Positions 8,604 to 17,438 of a stretch of DNA of 64,000 bases are shown here, in pieces. The notes below the pieces were generated by a model. It saw nothing but the letters and a program-made list of their open reading frames with translations, was not told the origin of the DNA and ran no database searches. Made by a program: the position numbers and the translations under genes. Location: the NCBI RefSeq assembly GCF_000218565.1, contig NC_015684.1, positions 2,418,001 to 2,482,000 on the forward strand, in the 5' to 3' direction. This stretch comes from Afipia carboxidovorans OM5 (lineage in GTDB: Bacteria > Pseudomonadota > Alphaproteobacteria > Rhizobiales > Xanthobacteraceae). Numbering within the stretch: the first letter of the stretch is position 1; each line of letters starts with the position of its first letter.

Positions 8604-9770
8604 TTGACAATATCGCCCGACATCACGATCGAGGCCGTGGCCTCCGTCAGCCAGATTGCGGCGGACGACTGGAACGCCTGCGCGCATCCGCCCGGCACGC
8701 CGTACAATCCGTTTCTCGCTCACGCCTTCTTTGCAGCGCTGGAGGAGTCCGGCTCCGCCACTGCGCGCACCGGCTGGCTGCCGCGTCATCTCGTGGTGCG
8801 GCGAGGCGAGCGCGTCGTCGGTGTCGCGCCCTGCTATCTCAAAAGCCACTCGCAGGGCGAATACGTCTTCGACCATGGCTGGGCAGAGGCATTCGCGCAC
8901 GCAGGTGGCTCATATTACCCGAAGCTGCAGGTCGCGGTGCCATTCACGCCGGTGACCGGCCCGCGCCTTCTGGTGCGTGGTGATGTCGACCAGGCGCAAA
9001 CGCGCGAGGCGCTGATTGCCGGCCTGATCGCGCTGTGCAAGCAGCTCGACGTCTCGTCGGTGCATGTGACATTCGCGCTACGTGAGGAATGGGAGCAGCT
9101 CGCTGCGCACGGATTCCTGCAACGTACCGACCAGCAATATCACTGGGCCAATCAGGACTACGGCAGCTTCGAGGACTTCCTCGGCTCGCTCGCCTCACGC
9201 CACCGCAAGGCAATCCGGCGCGAACGTCGCGAGGCCGTGGCCAACTGCATCGAAATTCACGCGCTGAGTGGCGCGGCCATCACCGAGGATGCATGGGATG
9301 CGTTCTACGCCTTCTACATGGAGACCGGCTCGCGCAAATGGGGGCGACCCTACCTTAACCGCGCGTTCTATTCACTGATCGGCGAGACCATGGCCGACGA
9401 CGTCGTGCTGATCATGGCGAAGCGCGAAGGCCGATGGATCGCCGGCGCGATCAACTTCAAGGGCTCCGATACGCTCTACGGCCGCCACTGGGGCGCGATC
9501 GAGCATCATCCGTTTCTGCATTTCGAGATCTGTTATTATCAGGCAATCGATTACGCGATCCGCCACGAATTGAAATCCGTCGAGGCCGGTGCGCAGGGCG
9601 AGCACAAGATCGCGCGCGGCTACCTGCCGCAAACGACGCGCTCCGCGCATTATATTGTCAACCCGAGCCTGCGGCGCGCGGTCCGCGACTATCTCGCCCG
9701 CGAGCGCGATTATGTCGAAGCGGTCGGCCGCGAACTGACCGAGGCCGGCCCATTCCGCAAGTCCAGCTAA
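8604..9770 (+). CDS. GNAT/FemAB-like acyltransferase (DUF482)
   Basis: 388 residues from a TTG at 8604; no ATG fits better, so the start is less certain. It belongs to the DUF482/COG3146 family: PYNPFLAHAFFAALEESGSA near the N-terminus, the YYPKLQVAVPFTPVTGPRLL block, and a C-terminal GNAT-like half with YGRHWGAIEHHPFLHFEICYYQ-type residues and GAQGEHKIARGYLP. The family is predicted to transfer an acyl or aminoacyl group and is loosely linked to peptidoglycan metabolism. It probably shares a transcript with ridA and ugpQ and converges on a lytic transglycosylase gene. Confidence 0.8.
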   Translation: MTISPDITIEAVASVSQIAADDWNACAHPPGTPYNPFLAHAFFAALEESGSATARTGWLPRHLVVRRGERVVGVAPCYLKSHSQGEYVFDHGWAEAFAHAGGSYYPKLQVAVPFTPVTGPRLLVRGDVDQAQTREALIAGLIALCKQLDVSSVHVTFALREEWEQLAAHGFLQRTDQQYHWANQDYGSFEDFLGSLASRHRKAIRRERREAVANCIEIHALSGAAITEDAWDAFYAFYMETGSRKWGRPYLNRAFYSLIGETMADDVVLIMAKREGRWIAGAINFKGSDTLYGRHWGAIEHHPFLHFEICYYQAIDYAIRHELKSVEAGAQGEHKIARGYLPQTTRSAHYIVNPSLRRAVRDYLARERDYVEAVGRELTEAGPFRKSS

Positions 9771-9775
9771 CGGCG

Positions 9776-10717
9776 TTAACGTTTGCCGGAATTTCGTAGC
9801 ACCATGCAGGCCTGCCCGGCCTTGTGAATCTTCGTACACAGATCGTTCGCCGCCTGTCGCGTCTCGGCGCCGATCCGCACCTGATAGAATGCGCGCGTGC
9901 CGCGGCTGCGGAATGTGGTGCGTAACAGGTCGGGATCGTGCTCGCCGATCGTACCGCTCAGCCGCTTCATCGCACGCGCATACATCTCAAGCGCCTTGTC
10001 ACGCGAGAATCCGGCGGCGAGTTGCACGCCCCACGGGCTCGCCGCGCCAAGCCGCACATGCTCCTCGAGCTTGGCGACGAACTGGTTCGGCGCCTGACGC
10101 AGCAATGCCATCAACTCGCGGCAGCCGGATGGTTTCTTCTTCCATTCGCCATCGCCCATCCCCTCCTTCGCCCAATCGTCAACGCTCAACCCTGTGATCG
10201 CCTGAACATAGGCACGCGTCTCGCCCGGCATCGGCCCCGTGCCCGCCTGCCATTCGCGCACGCGGCGTGGCCCGGCATTGTAGGCGGCGGCCGCAAGCCC
10301 GAGATTGCCGAACTGCTGGCGCAGCTCTGCGAGGAATTCGGCCGCCTTCGGCAGCGCCTGCACCGGATCGAACGGATCGAGCAGCCGCCGCTCGCTCGCC
10401 GTGCCCGGCATGAACTGCGCGACGCCTTGCGCACGCTGACCATTCCGCGTCACCGGGCCGACGGCGTCCGGTTGAAACCGGCTCTCCTGCCAGATCACGC
10501 GCGCGAAGAATTCGAGCGGCAGGCCGTTCGCCTTCGCCGCAGATTCGATCATCAGGCACATGGATTCGCCGGTGGCGGCATTATCCTCCACCCGCCTTGC
10601 CTCGCTCGCTTTCACCTCGCCCTCTGGCGGCGTTTGCGCGTGAGCGAACGAGGCCAGCGCGACAAGCACCGCCGCGACAGCCCATCCCTTTGAATATGCT
10701 CCGATCCGCCCGCGCAT
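9776..10717 (-). CDS. Lytic murein transglycosylase (SLT domain)
   Basis: 313 residues with a signal peptide (cleavage near FAHAQ, about 27). The SLT domain carries catalytic E78 in WQESRF, then GVAQFMPGTA and AYNAGPRRV, the classic family-1 motifs. A C-terminal segment (about 265-313, RAFYQVRIGAETRQAANDLCTKI) looks like a short SPOR-type peptidoglycan-binding repeat. It cleaves the MurNAc-GlcNAc bond with formation of 1,6-anhydro-muropeptides in the periplasm. It stops 5 bp from the convergent acyltransferase-like gene and has 68 bp upstream for its own promoter. Confidence 0.9.
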   Translation of the reverse strand: MRGRIGAYSKGWAVAAVLVALASFAHAQTPPEGEVKASEARRVEDNAATGESMCLMIESAAKANGLPLEFFARVIWQESRFQPDAVGPVTRNGQRAQGVAQFMPGTASERRLLDPFDPVQALPKAAEFLAELRQQFGNLGLAAAAYNAGPRRVREWQAGTGPMPGETRAYVQAITGLSVDDWAKEGMGDGEWKKKPSGCRELMALLRQAPNQFVAKLEEHVRLGAASPWGVQLAAGFSRDKALEMYARAMKRLSGTIGEHDPDLLRTTFRSRGTRAFYQVRIGAETRQAANDLCTKIHKAGQACMVLRNSGKR

Positions 10718-10785
10718 TTACCTTAAATGACGCCTTTGTCCGTTACCGCTTGGCTTCACTTCCCGATCTCACCTAAACCGGTGCC

Positions 10786-11145
10786 ATGGAAGAACGTCCC
10801 AACGACGCCATGGTCGCATCCGAGCCGACCGGGCCAGAGGACATGTCCCCCGGCGAGTCTGCTCCAGAGCCCTCCGAAGAGACCACAATGATTGTGCTCT
10901 CCGGCGCAGACCGGGCGCACGACGCCGACGTATTTCCACTCCACCCGGAGCCTCATCGCCGCCGCGGGCTTCTGCCGTTCATCGGCCGCATACTCCGGCC
11001 ATTCGTCGCGATCATGCTGTCGCAATACTTCATTGTGCTGCTCCTCGCCGTGCTCGCCGCCGTCATCGTATCAAGAACGGCATCCGGCATTCTGGTCGAG
11101 ATGTTCGACGATCTTGCGCGCATCATCCGACGCTTCGGAACGTAA
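10786..11145 (+). CDS. Hypothetical single-pass membrane protein
   Basis: 119 residues, not recognised. The N-terminal 50 are acidic and Pro/Glu/Ser-rich, then a basic stretch (EPHRRRGLLPFIGRILRP). One hydrophobic helix follows (about 83-103, LSQYFIVLLLAVLAAVIV), then a short basic tail (RIIRRFGT). It is divergent from the lytic transglycosylase, with only 68 bp between the starts. Coding is supported by GC-rich third positions and a clean ATG; function cannot be assigned. Confidence 0.6.
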   Translation: MEERPNDAMVASEPTGPEDMSPGESAPEPSEETTMIVLSGADRAHDADVFPLHPEPHRRRGLLPFIGRILRPFVAIMLSQYFIVLLLAVLAAVIVSRTASGILVEMFDDLARIIRRFGT

Positions 11146-11316
11146 GAGGAATCAATAACCCGCATGTATTTGAGCCACACCTCTCCTAGGGGGGAGGTAA
11201 GAGGCGGGGCGGCAGCGGAGCATACGGTGCCTCAAATTGTTTTTTTAGGCCCCCTCACCCGCTCACTATGTTCGCGACCTCTCCCCAGCGGGGAGAGGTG
11301 AGAAAGGATAACTCAA
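11146..11316. repeat. Dispersed palindromes between hypothetical gene and clpA, including copy 2
   Basis: This gap holds two related elements and no gene. At about 11179-11200 there is a diverged palindrome (ACCTCTCCTAGGGGGGAGGT). At 11278-11298 is an exact second copy of the 21-bp palindrome at 6279-6299, again in the setting CCCCTCACC...GGTGAG. A T-run (11240-11247) lies between them. Confidence 0.75.
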
Positions 11317-11347
11317 CAAAAAGCCCGGCGATCGTGCGCCGGGCTTT
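11317..11347 (-). terminator. Bidirectional terminator after clpA
   Basis: Perfect stem AGCCCGGCG / CGCCGGGCT (322-330 and 337-345 of this kilobase) with flanking A and T runs. It lies 34 bp beyond the clpA stop. Confidence 0.85.
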
Positions 11348-11380
11348 GATGATTGTCTGCGAAGAAGCTTGCGCCTTTGA

Positions 11381-13762
11381 CTAGGCCTTGGCGGGCTCCT
11401 TCGTCGCCTTGTTCGCAGCCTTGGGCTTGCGCTTGCGCGCGCCCGGCAGCTTTTCGGGCTTCGGCGTAATCGGGCCATCGAGGAACTCGAAGCCGATCTT
11501 CTCCTTGCCCTCGCCTGCCGCCTCGTCCTTCACCAGAACGACACGGACATGGCCGCCACCTTTGAGCTTGCCGAACAGAACCTCATCGGCGAGCGGCTTC
11601 TTGATGTGCTCCTGAATCACGCGGGCCATCGGCCGCGCACCCATCTGCTCGTCGTAGCCTTCCTTCACCAGCCATGCCTTGGCGGGCTCGGACAGCTCGA
11701 TAGTGACGTTGCGGTCGCCAAGCTGCGCTTCGAGCTGCATCACGAACTTCTCCACCACCATGCCGATTACATCGGCATCGAGATGCGCGAAGGACACGAT
11801 GGCATCGAGGCGGTTGCGGAATTCCGGCGCGAACTGCCGGTTGATCGCCTCGTGGTCCTCACCCTCACGCTTGTTTCGGGTAAAGCCGAACGCCGCCTTC
11901 GCCATATCCGCCGCACCGGCGTTGGTGGTCATGATCAGGATGATGTTGCGGAAGTTCACCTGCTTGCCGTTATGGTCGGTGAGCTTGCCGTGATCCATGA
12001 TCTGCAGAAGCACGTTGTAAAGGTCGGGATGCGCCTTCTCGATCTCGTCGAGGAGCACCACACAATGCGGATGCTGGTCGACGCCATCGGTGAGCAAGCC
12101 ACCCTGGTCGAATCCGACATAGCCCGGAGGCGCACCGATCAGGCGGGACACCGTATGCCGCTCCATGTACTCCGACATGTCGAAGCGCAGGAGTTCGACG
12201 CCGAGCGAGGCCGCGAGTTGCTTGGCCACTTCGGTCTTGCCGACGCCGGTCGGTCCTGAGAACAGGTAGCAGCCGATCGGCTTCTCCGGTTCGCGCAAAC
12301 CCGCACGCGCGAGCTTGATCGACGCCGACAGCGCTTCGATCGCCTTGTCCTGACCGAACACCGTGCGCTTCAAGGTCGCCTCGAGATGCTTGAGCACCTC
12401 GACATCGTCCTTCGACACGCTCTTCGGCGGAATCCGCGCCATCGTCGCGATGGTCGTCTCGATTTCCTTGATGCCGATAGTCTTCTTGCGCTTGCCTTCG
12501 GGCACCAGCATCTGCGCCGCACCGGATTCGTCGATCACGTCGATCGCCTTGTCCGGCAGCTTGCGGTCGTGGATGTAGCGCGCGGAGAGGTTCACCGCCG
12601 CCTCGATCGCGTCGTTGGTGTACTTCAGCTTGTGGTAATCCTCGAAGTAAGGCTTGAGCCCCTTGAGGATACCGATCGCATCCTCAACCGACGGCTCGTT
12701 GACGTCGATCTTCTGGAAGCGACGCACCAGCGCGCGGTCCTTCTCGAAGTGCTGGCGGTATTCCTTGTAGGTGGTCGAGCCCATGCAGCGGATGCCGCCC
12801 GAGGCGAGCGCCGGCTTCAACAGGTTCGAGGCATCCATCGCCCCGCCCGACGTCGCGCCAGCACCGATCACGGTGTGGATCTCGTCGATGAACAGGATCG
12901 CGTTGGGGTGCGCTTCCAGCTCCTTGATGACCTGCTTCAGCCGTTCCTCGAAGTCGCCACGATAGCGCGTGCCCGCAAGCAGCGTGCCCATGTCGAGCGA
13001 GAACACGGTTGCGGCGGCAAGCACCTCCGGCACCTCGCTATCGACGATGCGCTTGGCGAGCCCTTCCGCGATCGCAGTCTTGCCGACGCCCGCTTCGCCG
13101 ACGAACAGCGGATTGTTCTTCTGGCGGCGGCACAGCACCTGGATCGCACGGTTGATCTCGGCGTTGCGGCCGATCACCGGATCGATCTTGCCGTCGCGCG
13201 CCTTCTTGTTGAGGTTGACGCAATAGGTCTCGAGCGCCTCCCCCTTCTTCTTGGAATCCTCGCCGCCCTTGGTGTCGGTGTCGTCGTCGACGCCGCGCAC
13301 CGGCCGCGCCTCGGAGACGCCAGGACGCTTGGCAATCCCATGGCTGATGTAATTGACCGCGTCATAGCGCGTCATGTCCTGCTCCTGCAGGAAATAGGCG
13401 GCATGACTCTCGCGCTCCGCAAAGATTGCGATCAGCACGTTGGCGCCGGTCACTTCCTCGCGACCGGACGACTGCACATGGATCACCGCGCGCTGCACCA
13501 CGCGCTGGAATCCGGCTGTCGGCTTGGCGTCATCGACACCGTCGCCGATCAGGTTTTCAAATTCGGTTTCGAGATAGCCGACGAGGCTGCCGCGCAGCTT
13601 GTCGAGATCCACGCTGCAGGCGCGCATCACGGCCGCAGCATCCGTGTCGTCAATCAGCGAAAGCAGGAGGTGTTCAAGCGTCGCGTATTGATGGTGGCGT
13701 TCATTTGCAATCGCGAGCGCGCGATGCAGGGATTGTTCAAGGCTCTGAGAAAAAGTCGGCAT
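11381..13762 (-). CDS. clpA: ATP-dependent Clp protease ATP-binding subunit ClpA
   Basis: 793 residues: Clp N-domain (about 1-145), AAA1 with Walker A GEAGVGKT (222-229) and Walker B ILFIDEIH (289-296), and AAA2 with Walker A GPTGVGKT (503-510). The C-terminus is a Lys/Ala-rich tail. It unfolds substrates and feeds them to ClpP in the cytoplasm; ClpS delivers N-end-rule substrates to it. The clpS gene lies 227 bp upstream on the same strand, the normal clpS-clpA order. A T-run and hairpin follow the stop. Confidence 0.97.
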   Translation of the reverse strand: MPTFSQSLEQSLHRALAIANERHHQYATLEHLLLSLIDDTDAAAVMRACSVDLDKLRGSLVGYLETEFENLIGDGVDDAKPTAGFQRVVQRAVIHVQSSGREEVTGANVLIAIFAERESHAAYFLQEQDMTRYDAVNYISHGIAKRPGVSEARPVRGVDDDTDTKGGEDSKKKGEALETYCVNLNKKARDGKIDPVIGRNAEINRAIQVLCRRQKNNPLFVGEAGVGKTAIAEGLAKRIVDSEVPEVLAAATVFSLDMGTLLAGTRYRGDFEERLKQVIKELEAHPNAILFIDEIHTVIGAGATSGGAMDASNLLKPALASGGIRCMGSTTYKEYRQHFEKDRALVRRFQKIDVNEPSVEDAIGILKGLKPYFEDYHKLKYTNDAIEAAVNLSARYIHDRKLPDKAIDVIDESGAAQMLVPEGKRKKTIGIKEIETTIATMARIPPKSVSKDDVEVLKHLEATLKRTVFGQDKAIEALSASIKLARAGLREPEKPIGCYLFSGPTGVGKTEVAKQLAASLGVELLRFDMSEYMERHTVSRLIGAPPGYVGFDQGGLLTDGVDQHPHCVVLLDEIEKAHPDLYNVLLQIMDHGKLTDHNGKQVNFRNIILIMTTNAGAADMAKAAFGFTRNKREGEDHEAINRQFAPEFRNRLDAIVSFAHLDADVIGMVVEKFVMQLEAQLGDRNVTIELSEPAKAWLVKEGYDEQMGARPMARVIQEHIKKPLADEVLFGKLKGGGHVRVVLVKDEAAGEGKEKIGFEFLDGPITPKPEKLPGARKRKPKAANKATKEPAKA

Positions 13763-13989
13763 TCGCTTCCTTTGTGGCCCCCGCCATTCTGGCCGTTCGA
13801 GTATCCCTCAGTTGTTTCCTTCGTCGTCTCGCATGATGTGTTTCGGAATTCTTCTGAATGGTGCCGAATGCGCTCGACGTCTGAGAGGCTATCTAGTGTA
13901 TCCCGAAGCGAACGCTACTGCCTGGCATGAGGTTCCCCACCAAAACAATTTCCGGCGTCCGCTCTTGCAAATCACTCCTTGCCAACAGG

Positions 13990-14322
13990 CTACTTCTTTT
14001 CCATCACGCATTGCAAAGGGTGTTGATGCTTACGCGCAAAATCCATCACCTGCGTCACTTTGGTCTCGGCAATCTCGTAGGTGAAAACACCGCACTCGCC
14101 GATCCCATGATGATGAACATGCAACATGATCTTGGTTGCTGCTTCAACATCCTTCTGGAAGAATTTCTCTAGAACATGAACGACGAACTCCATCGGCGTG
14201 TAGTCGTCGTTGAGGATCAGCACGCGATAAAGACTCGGCCGCTTGGCGCGCGGCTTCGTTCTGGTGATGACGGAGGTGCCGGGGCCGGACGTCCCGTCCG
14301 GGCGATCGTCGTTCTTCGACAT
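13990..14322 (-). CDS. clpS: ATP-dependent Clp protease adaptor ClpS
   Basis: 110 residues from the ATG at 14322 (MSKNDDRPDG), which gives the usual length; the frame is open for 69 codons further but that extension has no family similarity. The core is diagnostic: LILNDDYTPMEFVVHVLEKFF, MLHVHHHGIGECGVFTYEIAETKV. The N-D and H residues of these motifs form the pocket that binds N-terminal Phe, Leu, Trp or Tyr of N-degron substrates, and the disordered N-terminus engages ClpA. It is upstream of clpA with a 227-bp gap. Confidence 0.93.
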   Translation of the reverse strand: MSKNDDRPDGTSGPGTSVITRTKPRAKRPSLYRVLILNDDYTPMEFVVHVLEKFFQKDVEAATKIMLHVHHHGIGECGVFTYEIAETKVTQVMDFARKHQHPLQCVMEKK

Positions 14323-14867
14323 TCGCACGGTTGCGGCGGCGCGACGGACGCTCTCCCCGTCCCTCCCCGTCTCGTCCCATCCAGTCATGGCGGTAGAAAG
14401 CTTCTGCGGCATGGCCTTGCTTCGATCAGTCCCGGCTTCGATCAGCCTCGATGTCGCGGTGGCAGCGGCAACGCCGCGCCGATTATCGGGCACAATATGG
14501 CGCTGCTCCGGCTGCGCCGCAAGCTGCACGGAAAATCCCTACCCCTCTCGGAATAAAGGGAAAATCGGCACAGGCCGATGCGTTATCCGCCGTTTTTCGC
14601 GTGATCGCGGCACGCTCCTGTCCGTAAATGACGGCGGCGCTCAGCTTGCCCGGCGCGACAGGCCGCCGGCGCTCTCCTGACGATTCCTTAACGGCATCCC
14701 CCGAAAGAACGAGCAGTCCGCAACGCTCCATTGAGCATAACATACGGACCGGAGCCAAAAAGACGGCATTTTAATAATGCCCCCGGCTTTACTCGGAGCA
14801 CTTTACCACCTCTTCACTAGGCCGCCCGTAAGCAAAGTTCCAGATACAACCACTCTGGTAAACGGCA
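14323..14867. other. 545-bp non-coding stretch between clpS and the TadG-like gene
   Basis: Divergent promoter region for clpS (minus) and the TadG-like gene (plus). Short open frames here lack family similarity and compete with each other. I see no tRNA, riboswitch or clear repeat. Part of it (14323-14529) is an in-frame upstream extension of clpS that could be translated only if an earlier start is used. Confidence 0.5.
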
Positions 14868-16670
14868 ATGGGCCCCCTCTCAATCAAGCGTTTCGCCAGC
14901 CTCGCCAACGGGTTTCGCAAAGATGCCCGCGGCAACGTCGCCATCATCTTCACACTGGTCGCCATCCCGCTCGTCGCACTGGTCGGCGCAGCCGTCGATT
15001 ACACTCGCGTCAGTTCCGCCCGTACCGCCATGCAGAGCGCGCTCGACAGCGCCGCGCTGATGATCTCCAAGGACGCGGCGACGATGAGCGACAGTGAAAT
15101 CACCACGCGCGCCCGGCAGTACGTCAATTCGCTCTACACCAACACCGAAACGCCGATCCAAACGTTCAGCGCGGTCTACACCCCGAACAACGGAAGCGGC
15201 GCGACAATCCTGCTGAACGCCGGCGGCAACATGCCGACCTACTTCATGAAGATTGTCGGCACCAATTTCAGCACGCTGCCGATTAACACCGCCTCGACCA
15301 CGAAATGGGGCAGCTCGCGCATGCGCGTCGCGCTGGTGCTCGACAATACCGGGTCGATGGACCAGAACGGAAAAATGACGGCGCTGAAAAAAGCAGCCGC
15401 CAATGCCACCACCGGCTTGATCAAGAAATTGTCGGCCTTCAACACCAACGAAGGCGACGTCTATATCTCCGTCGTACCCTTCGCGAAGGACGTGAACGTC
15501 GGCACCTCCAACGTGGGCGCGTCCTGGCTGAACTGGAGCGAATGGGAAGCCGCGCCGCGGATTCTCACCGACAACAGCTATCCAATCAAAGTCAAATACA
15601 ACAACATCACCTACGAGTGGGCCGATATCGGCCCGGGTGCGCCTTGCCCGTTCGATACAAAGAGCAACGGAAATCCGCGTCCATCCCAGCAAAGCAGCGT
15701 GAGCAAATTCAGCTTTGCCTGCATGGACCGGCCGGGCTCTCTGTCCGGGGCTACGGATCTCAGCAACAACAGCACCGACAGGTACCTCATCCCGTCAAGC
15801 GGTACCTATGAGGGCATGATCTGCCCGGGCATCGATGGCGGCGCGAACTACCCGGGAAAAACCGGCGTCTACTACAATGGCTGCTATACGAGCGTTGTTG
15901 ATCCAGACGCCAGCATCGTTCTCGCGACCGGGTCGAATGCGCAGTGCCCGAGCAACAAACCCAACTGCTCATGCACCGGCACCGGCAGCAGCCGGAAATG
16001 CGTTCAGGCCAAATACAAGCATTACTGGCGCGATCATCCGAGCGATACCACGAAGGCTGCTGCGGCCGCCCCCGCACACAGCACCTGGACCGGGTGCGTC
16101 AACGATCGCGACCAGGATGCCGATACGACCAACGCCGTCATGTCGGGTTCGGGGCGCATTTACCCCGAGCAATGGAAGGATTGCCTGTCAGCGACCATCA
16201 CGCCGATGAGCAACCAATGGGCCACCTTGAACAGCAAGGTCAACGCCATGAACCCGAGCGGCAACACCAACCAGGCGATCGGCCTGTTCTGGGGCTGGCA
16301 GACGCTCAACACCGCCAACGATCCGTTCAAGGCGCCCTCGAAGGACCCGAACTGGGTCTACCAAGATTACATCGTGATTCTGTCAGACGGATTGAATACG
16401 CAGAACCGATGGTACACCTGCCCGAACGCAGGCCCCTGCCCAACGATCGACGGACGTGAAAAGACGCTGTGCGACAACATCAAGGCCGACAAGATCACCA
16501 TCTTCACCATTCAGGTGAACATCAACAGCAAGGACCCGGAATCCCAGGTGTTGAAAGACTGCGCCTCATCGGGCTCCGGCTATTTCCAGCTCATCACGTC
16601 TGCGAACGACACCGCCACCGCCTTCGACAACGTGCTCAACAAGATCGCCAAGCTGCGCATCGCGCAGTAA
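14868..16670 (+). CDS. TadG-like pilus assembly protein with VWA domain
   Basis: 600 residues. The N-terminus has the TadE/TadG pattern: basic residues, then RKDARGNVAIIFTLVAIPLVALVGAAVDYTR-type hydrophobic segment (split here for brevity; about 20-45). A von Willebrand A domain follows with the metal-ion site DNTGS at 159-163 and a later VILSDG. Many Cys in the 230-400 region suggest disulfides in the periplasm. Such proteins are pseudopilin-like or accessory to Tad/Flp pili. No other tad or cpa gene is in the window, so this is an orphan copy. A strong terminator follows. Confidence 0.85.
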   Translation: MGPLSIKRFASLANGFRKDARGNVAIIFTLVAIPLVALVGAAVDYTRVSSARTAMQSALDSAALMISKDAATMSDSEITTRARQYVNSLYTNTETPIQTFSAVYTPNNGSGATILLNAGGNMPTYFMKIVGTNFSTLPINTASTTKWGSSRMRVALVLDNTGSMDQNGKMTALKKAAANATTGLIKKLSAFNTNEGDVYISVVPFAKDVNVGTSNVGASWLNWSEWEAAPRILTDNSYPIKVKYNNITYEWADIGPGAPCPFDTKSNGNPRPSQQSSVSKFSFACMDRPGSLSGATDLSNNSTDRYLIPSSGTYEGMICPGIDGGANYPGKTGVYYNGCYTSVVDPDASIVLATGSNAQCPSNKPNCSCTGTGSSRKCVQAKYKHYWRDHPSDTTKAAAAAPAHSTWTGCVNDRDQDADTTNAVMSGSGRIYPEQWKDCLSATITPMSNQWATLNSKVNAMNPSGNTNQAIGLFWGWQTLNTANDPFKAPSKDPNWVYQDYIVILSDGLNTQNRWYTCPNAGPCPTIDGREKTLCDNIKADKITIFTIQVNINSKDPESQVLKDCASSGSGYFQLITSANDTATAFDNVLNKIAKLRIAQ

Positions 16671-16705
16671 CGCACCCGATCCGCCGCCGATGAGGCGGCA
16701 CAAAC

Positions 16706-16737
16706 AAAAAGCCCGGCTCATAAAGCCGGGCTTTTTT
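16706..16737. terminator. Bidirectional terminator between TadG-like gene and phasin
   Basis: AAAAAGCCCGGCT, loop CATAA, AGCCGGGCTTTTTT. It serves both convergent genes. Confidence 0.9.
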
Positions 16738-16758
16738 AATTCCTGAAAGGCGTCGCGC

Positions 16759-17091
16759 TTAGTGCGCGGTGTACTTCGAGACCAGGCCTTCGAACGGCTT
16801 GTAGGATTCCTTAGCGAGGTCCGAATAGAGCTGGCCGATCTTCTGGGCCTCAGCGACGAACGTCTCGTAGGCGGTCTTGGCGTACTCGCTCTGAACTTCG
16901 AGCGCCTTGTCGAACGACTTCACGCCGGAGAGCTTCTCGACGTAGCTCTTGGTGTCTTCAAACGACTTCTTCGAATAGTCACCGTAAGCGGCAGCAATCG
17001 CCTGGAAACCGTTGGCGACGTTACGCGCAGAGGTCACCGTGGCATCAAGCTGCTCTTTGCTCTGCTGCTGGAAATCTTCCACTTTGAACAT
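16759..17091 (-). CDS. Phasin family protein
   Basis: 110 residues from the ATG at 17091, preceded by GAGGACGAG as ribosome site; a start at 17154 would add 21 unrelated residues. Sequence is amphipathic-helical with the phasin pattern MFKVEDFQQQSKEQLDATV, FQAIAAAYGDYSKKSFED, YVEKLSGVKSFDKALEVQSEYAKTAYE (abbreviated), ending VSKYTAH. Phasins coat polyhydroxybutyrate granules and regulate their size. No other PHB genes are nearby, which is common for phasins in this group. Confidence 0.93.
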   Translation of the reverse strand: MFKVEDFQQQSKEQLDATVTSARNVANGFQAIAAAYGDYSKKSFEDTKSYVEKLSGVKSFDKALEVQSEYAKTAYETFVAEAQKIGQLYSDLAKESYKPFEGLVSKYTAH

Positions 17092-17438
17092 GACTCGTCC
17101 TCTCAAAGGCGGATGGGGCATCCGATCACGAAATCGGGATATCGCGTCGCACAATGAAGGTCAAGGAAATTGTGCGACGCACAAGGATTCATGACAAATC
17201 CGGCCTATCGCGGAAACGCTTCGTTAAGGCTTTGGCAACTGCCGCCCCGTATTTTTGGACAAAGTGTCTTTCACGTCGGCCGGGAACAAAAGCAGCGTCT
17301 GTTCAACGGCTTATGGTCCGGCGAGCGGAACCTTCACCGCCCGCCAGCGGCGATGCCCGCCCCGCGGCCCGTGCGGAAGACGGCCCAATTTGGCCTCAGA
17401 ACGAGGTCAAAGAACTCGAAATCGAGACGGGGAAGTTC
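17092..17438. other. 347-bp divergent region between phasin and D,D-carboxypeptidase
   Basis: Promoter region for two divergent genes. A single TTAA half-site (TTAAGGCTTTGG near 17224) is present but its partner half is lost. No conserved small gene or RNA recognised. Confidence 0.45.

Noticed and set aside
12386..13930. A 514-codon open frame antisense to clpA
   Set aside because: It mirrors the codon structure of clpA in a GC-rich genome; composition is His/Arg/Ala-rich with no recognisable domain and no ribosome site.
17154..17438. A 95-codon upstream extension of the D,D-carboxypeptidase
   Set aside because: No similarity to the family, and a ribosome site and signal peptide start at 17439.
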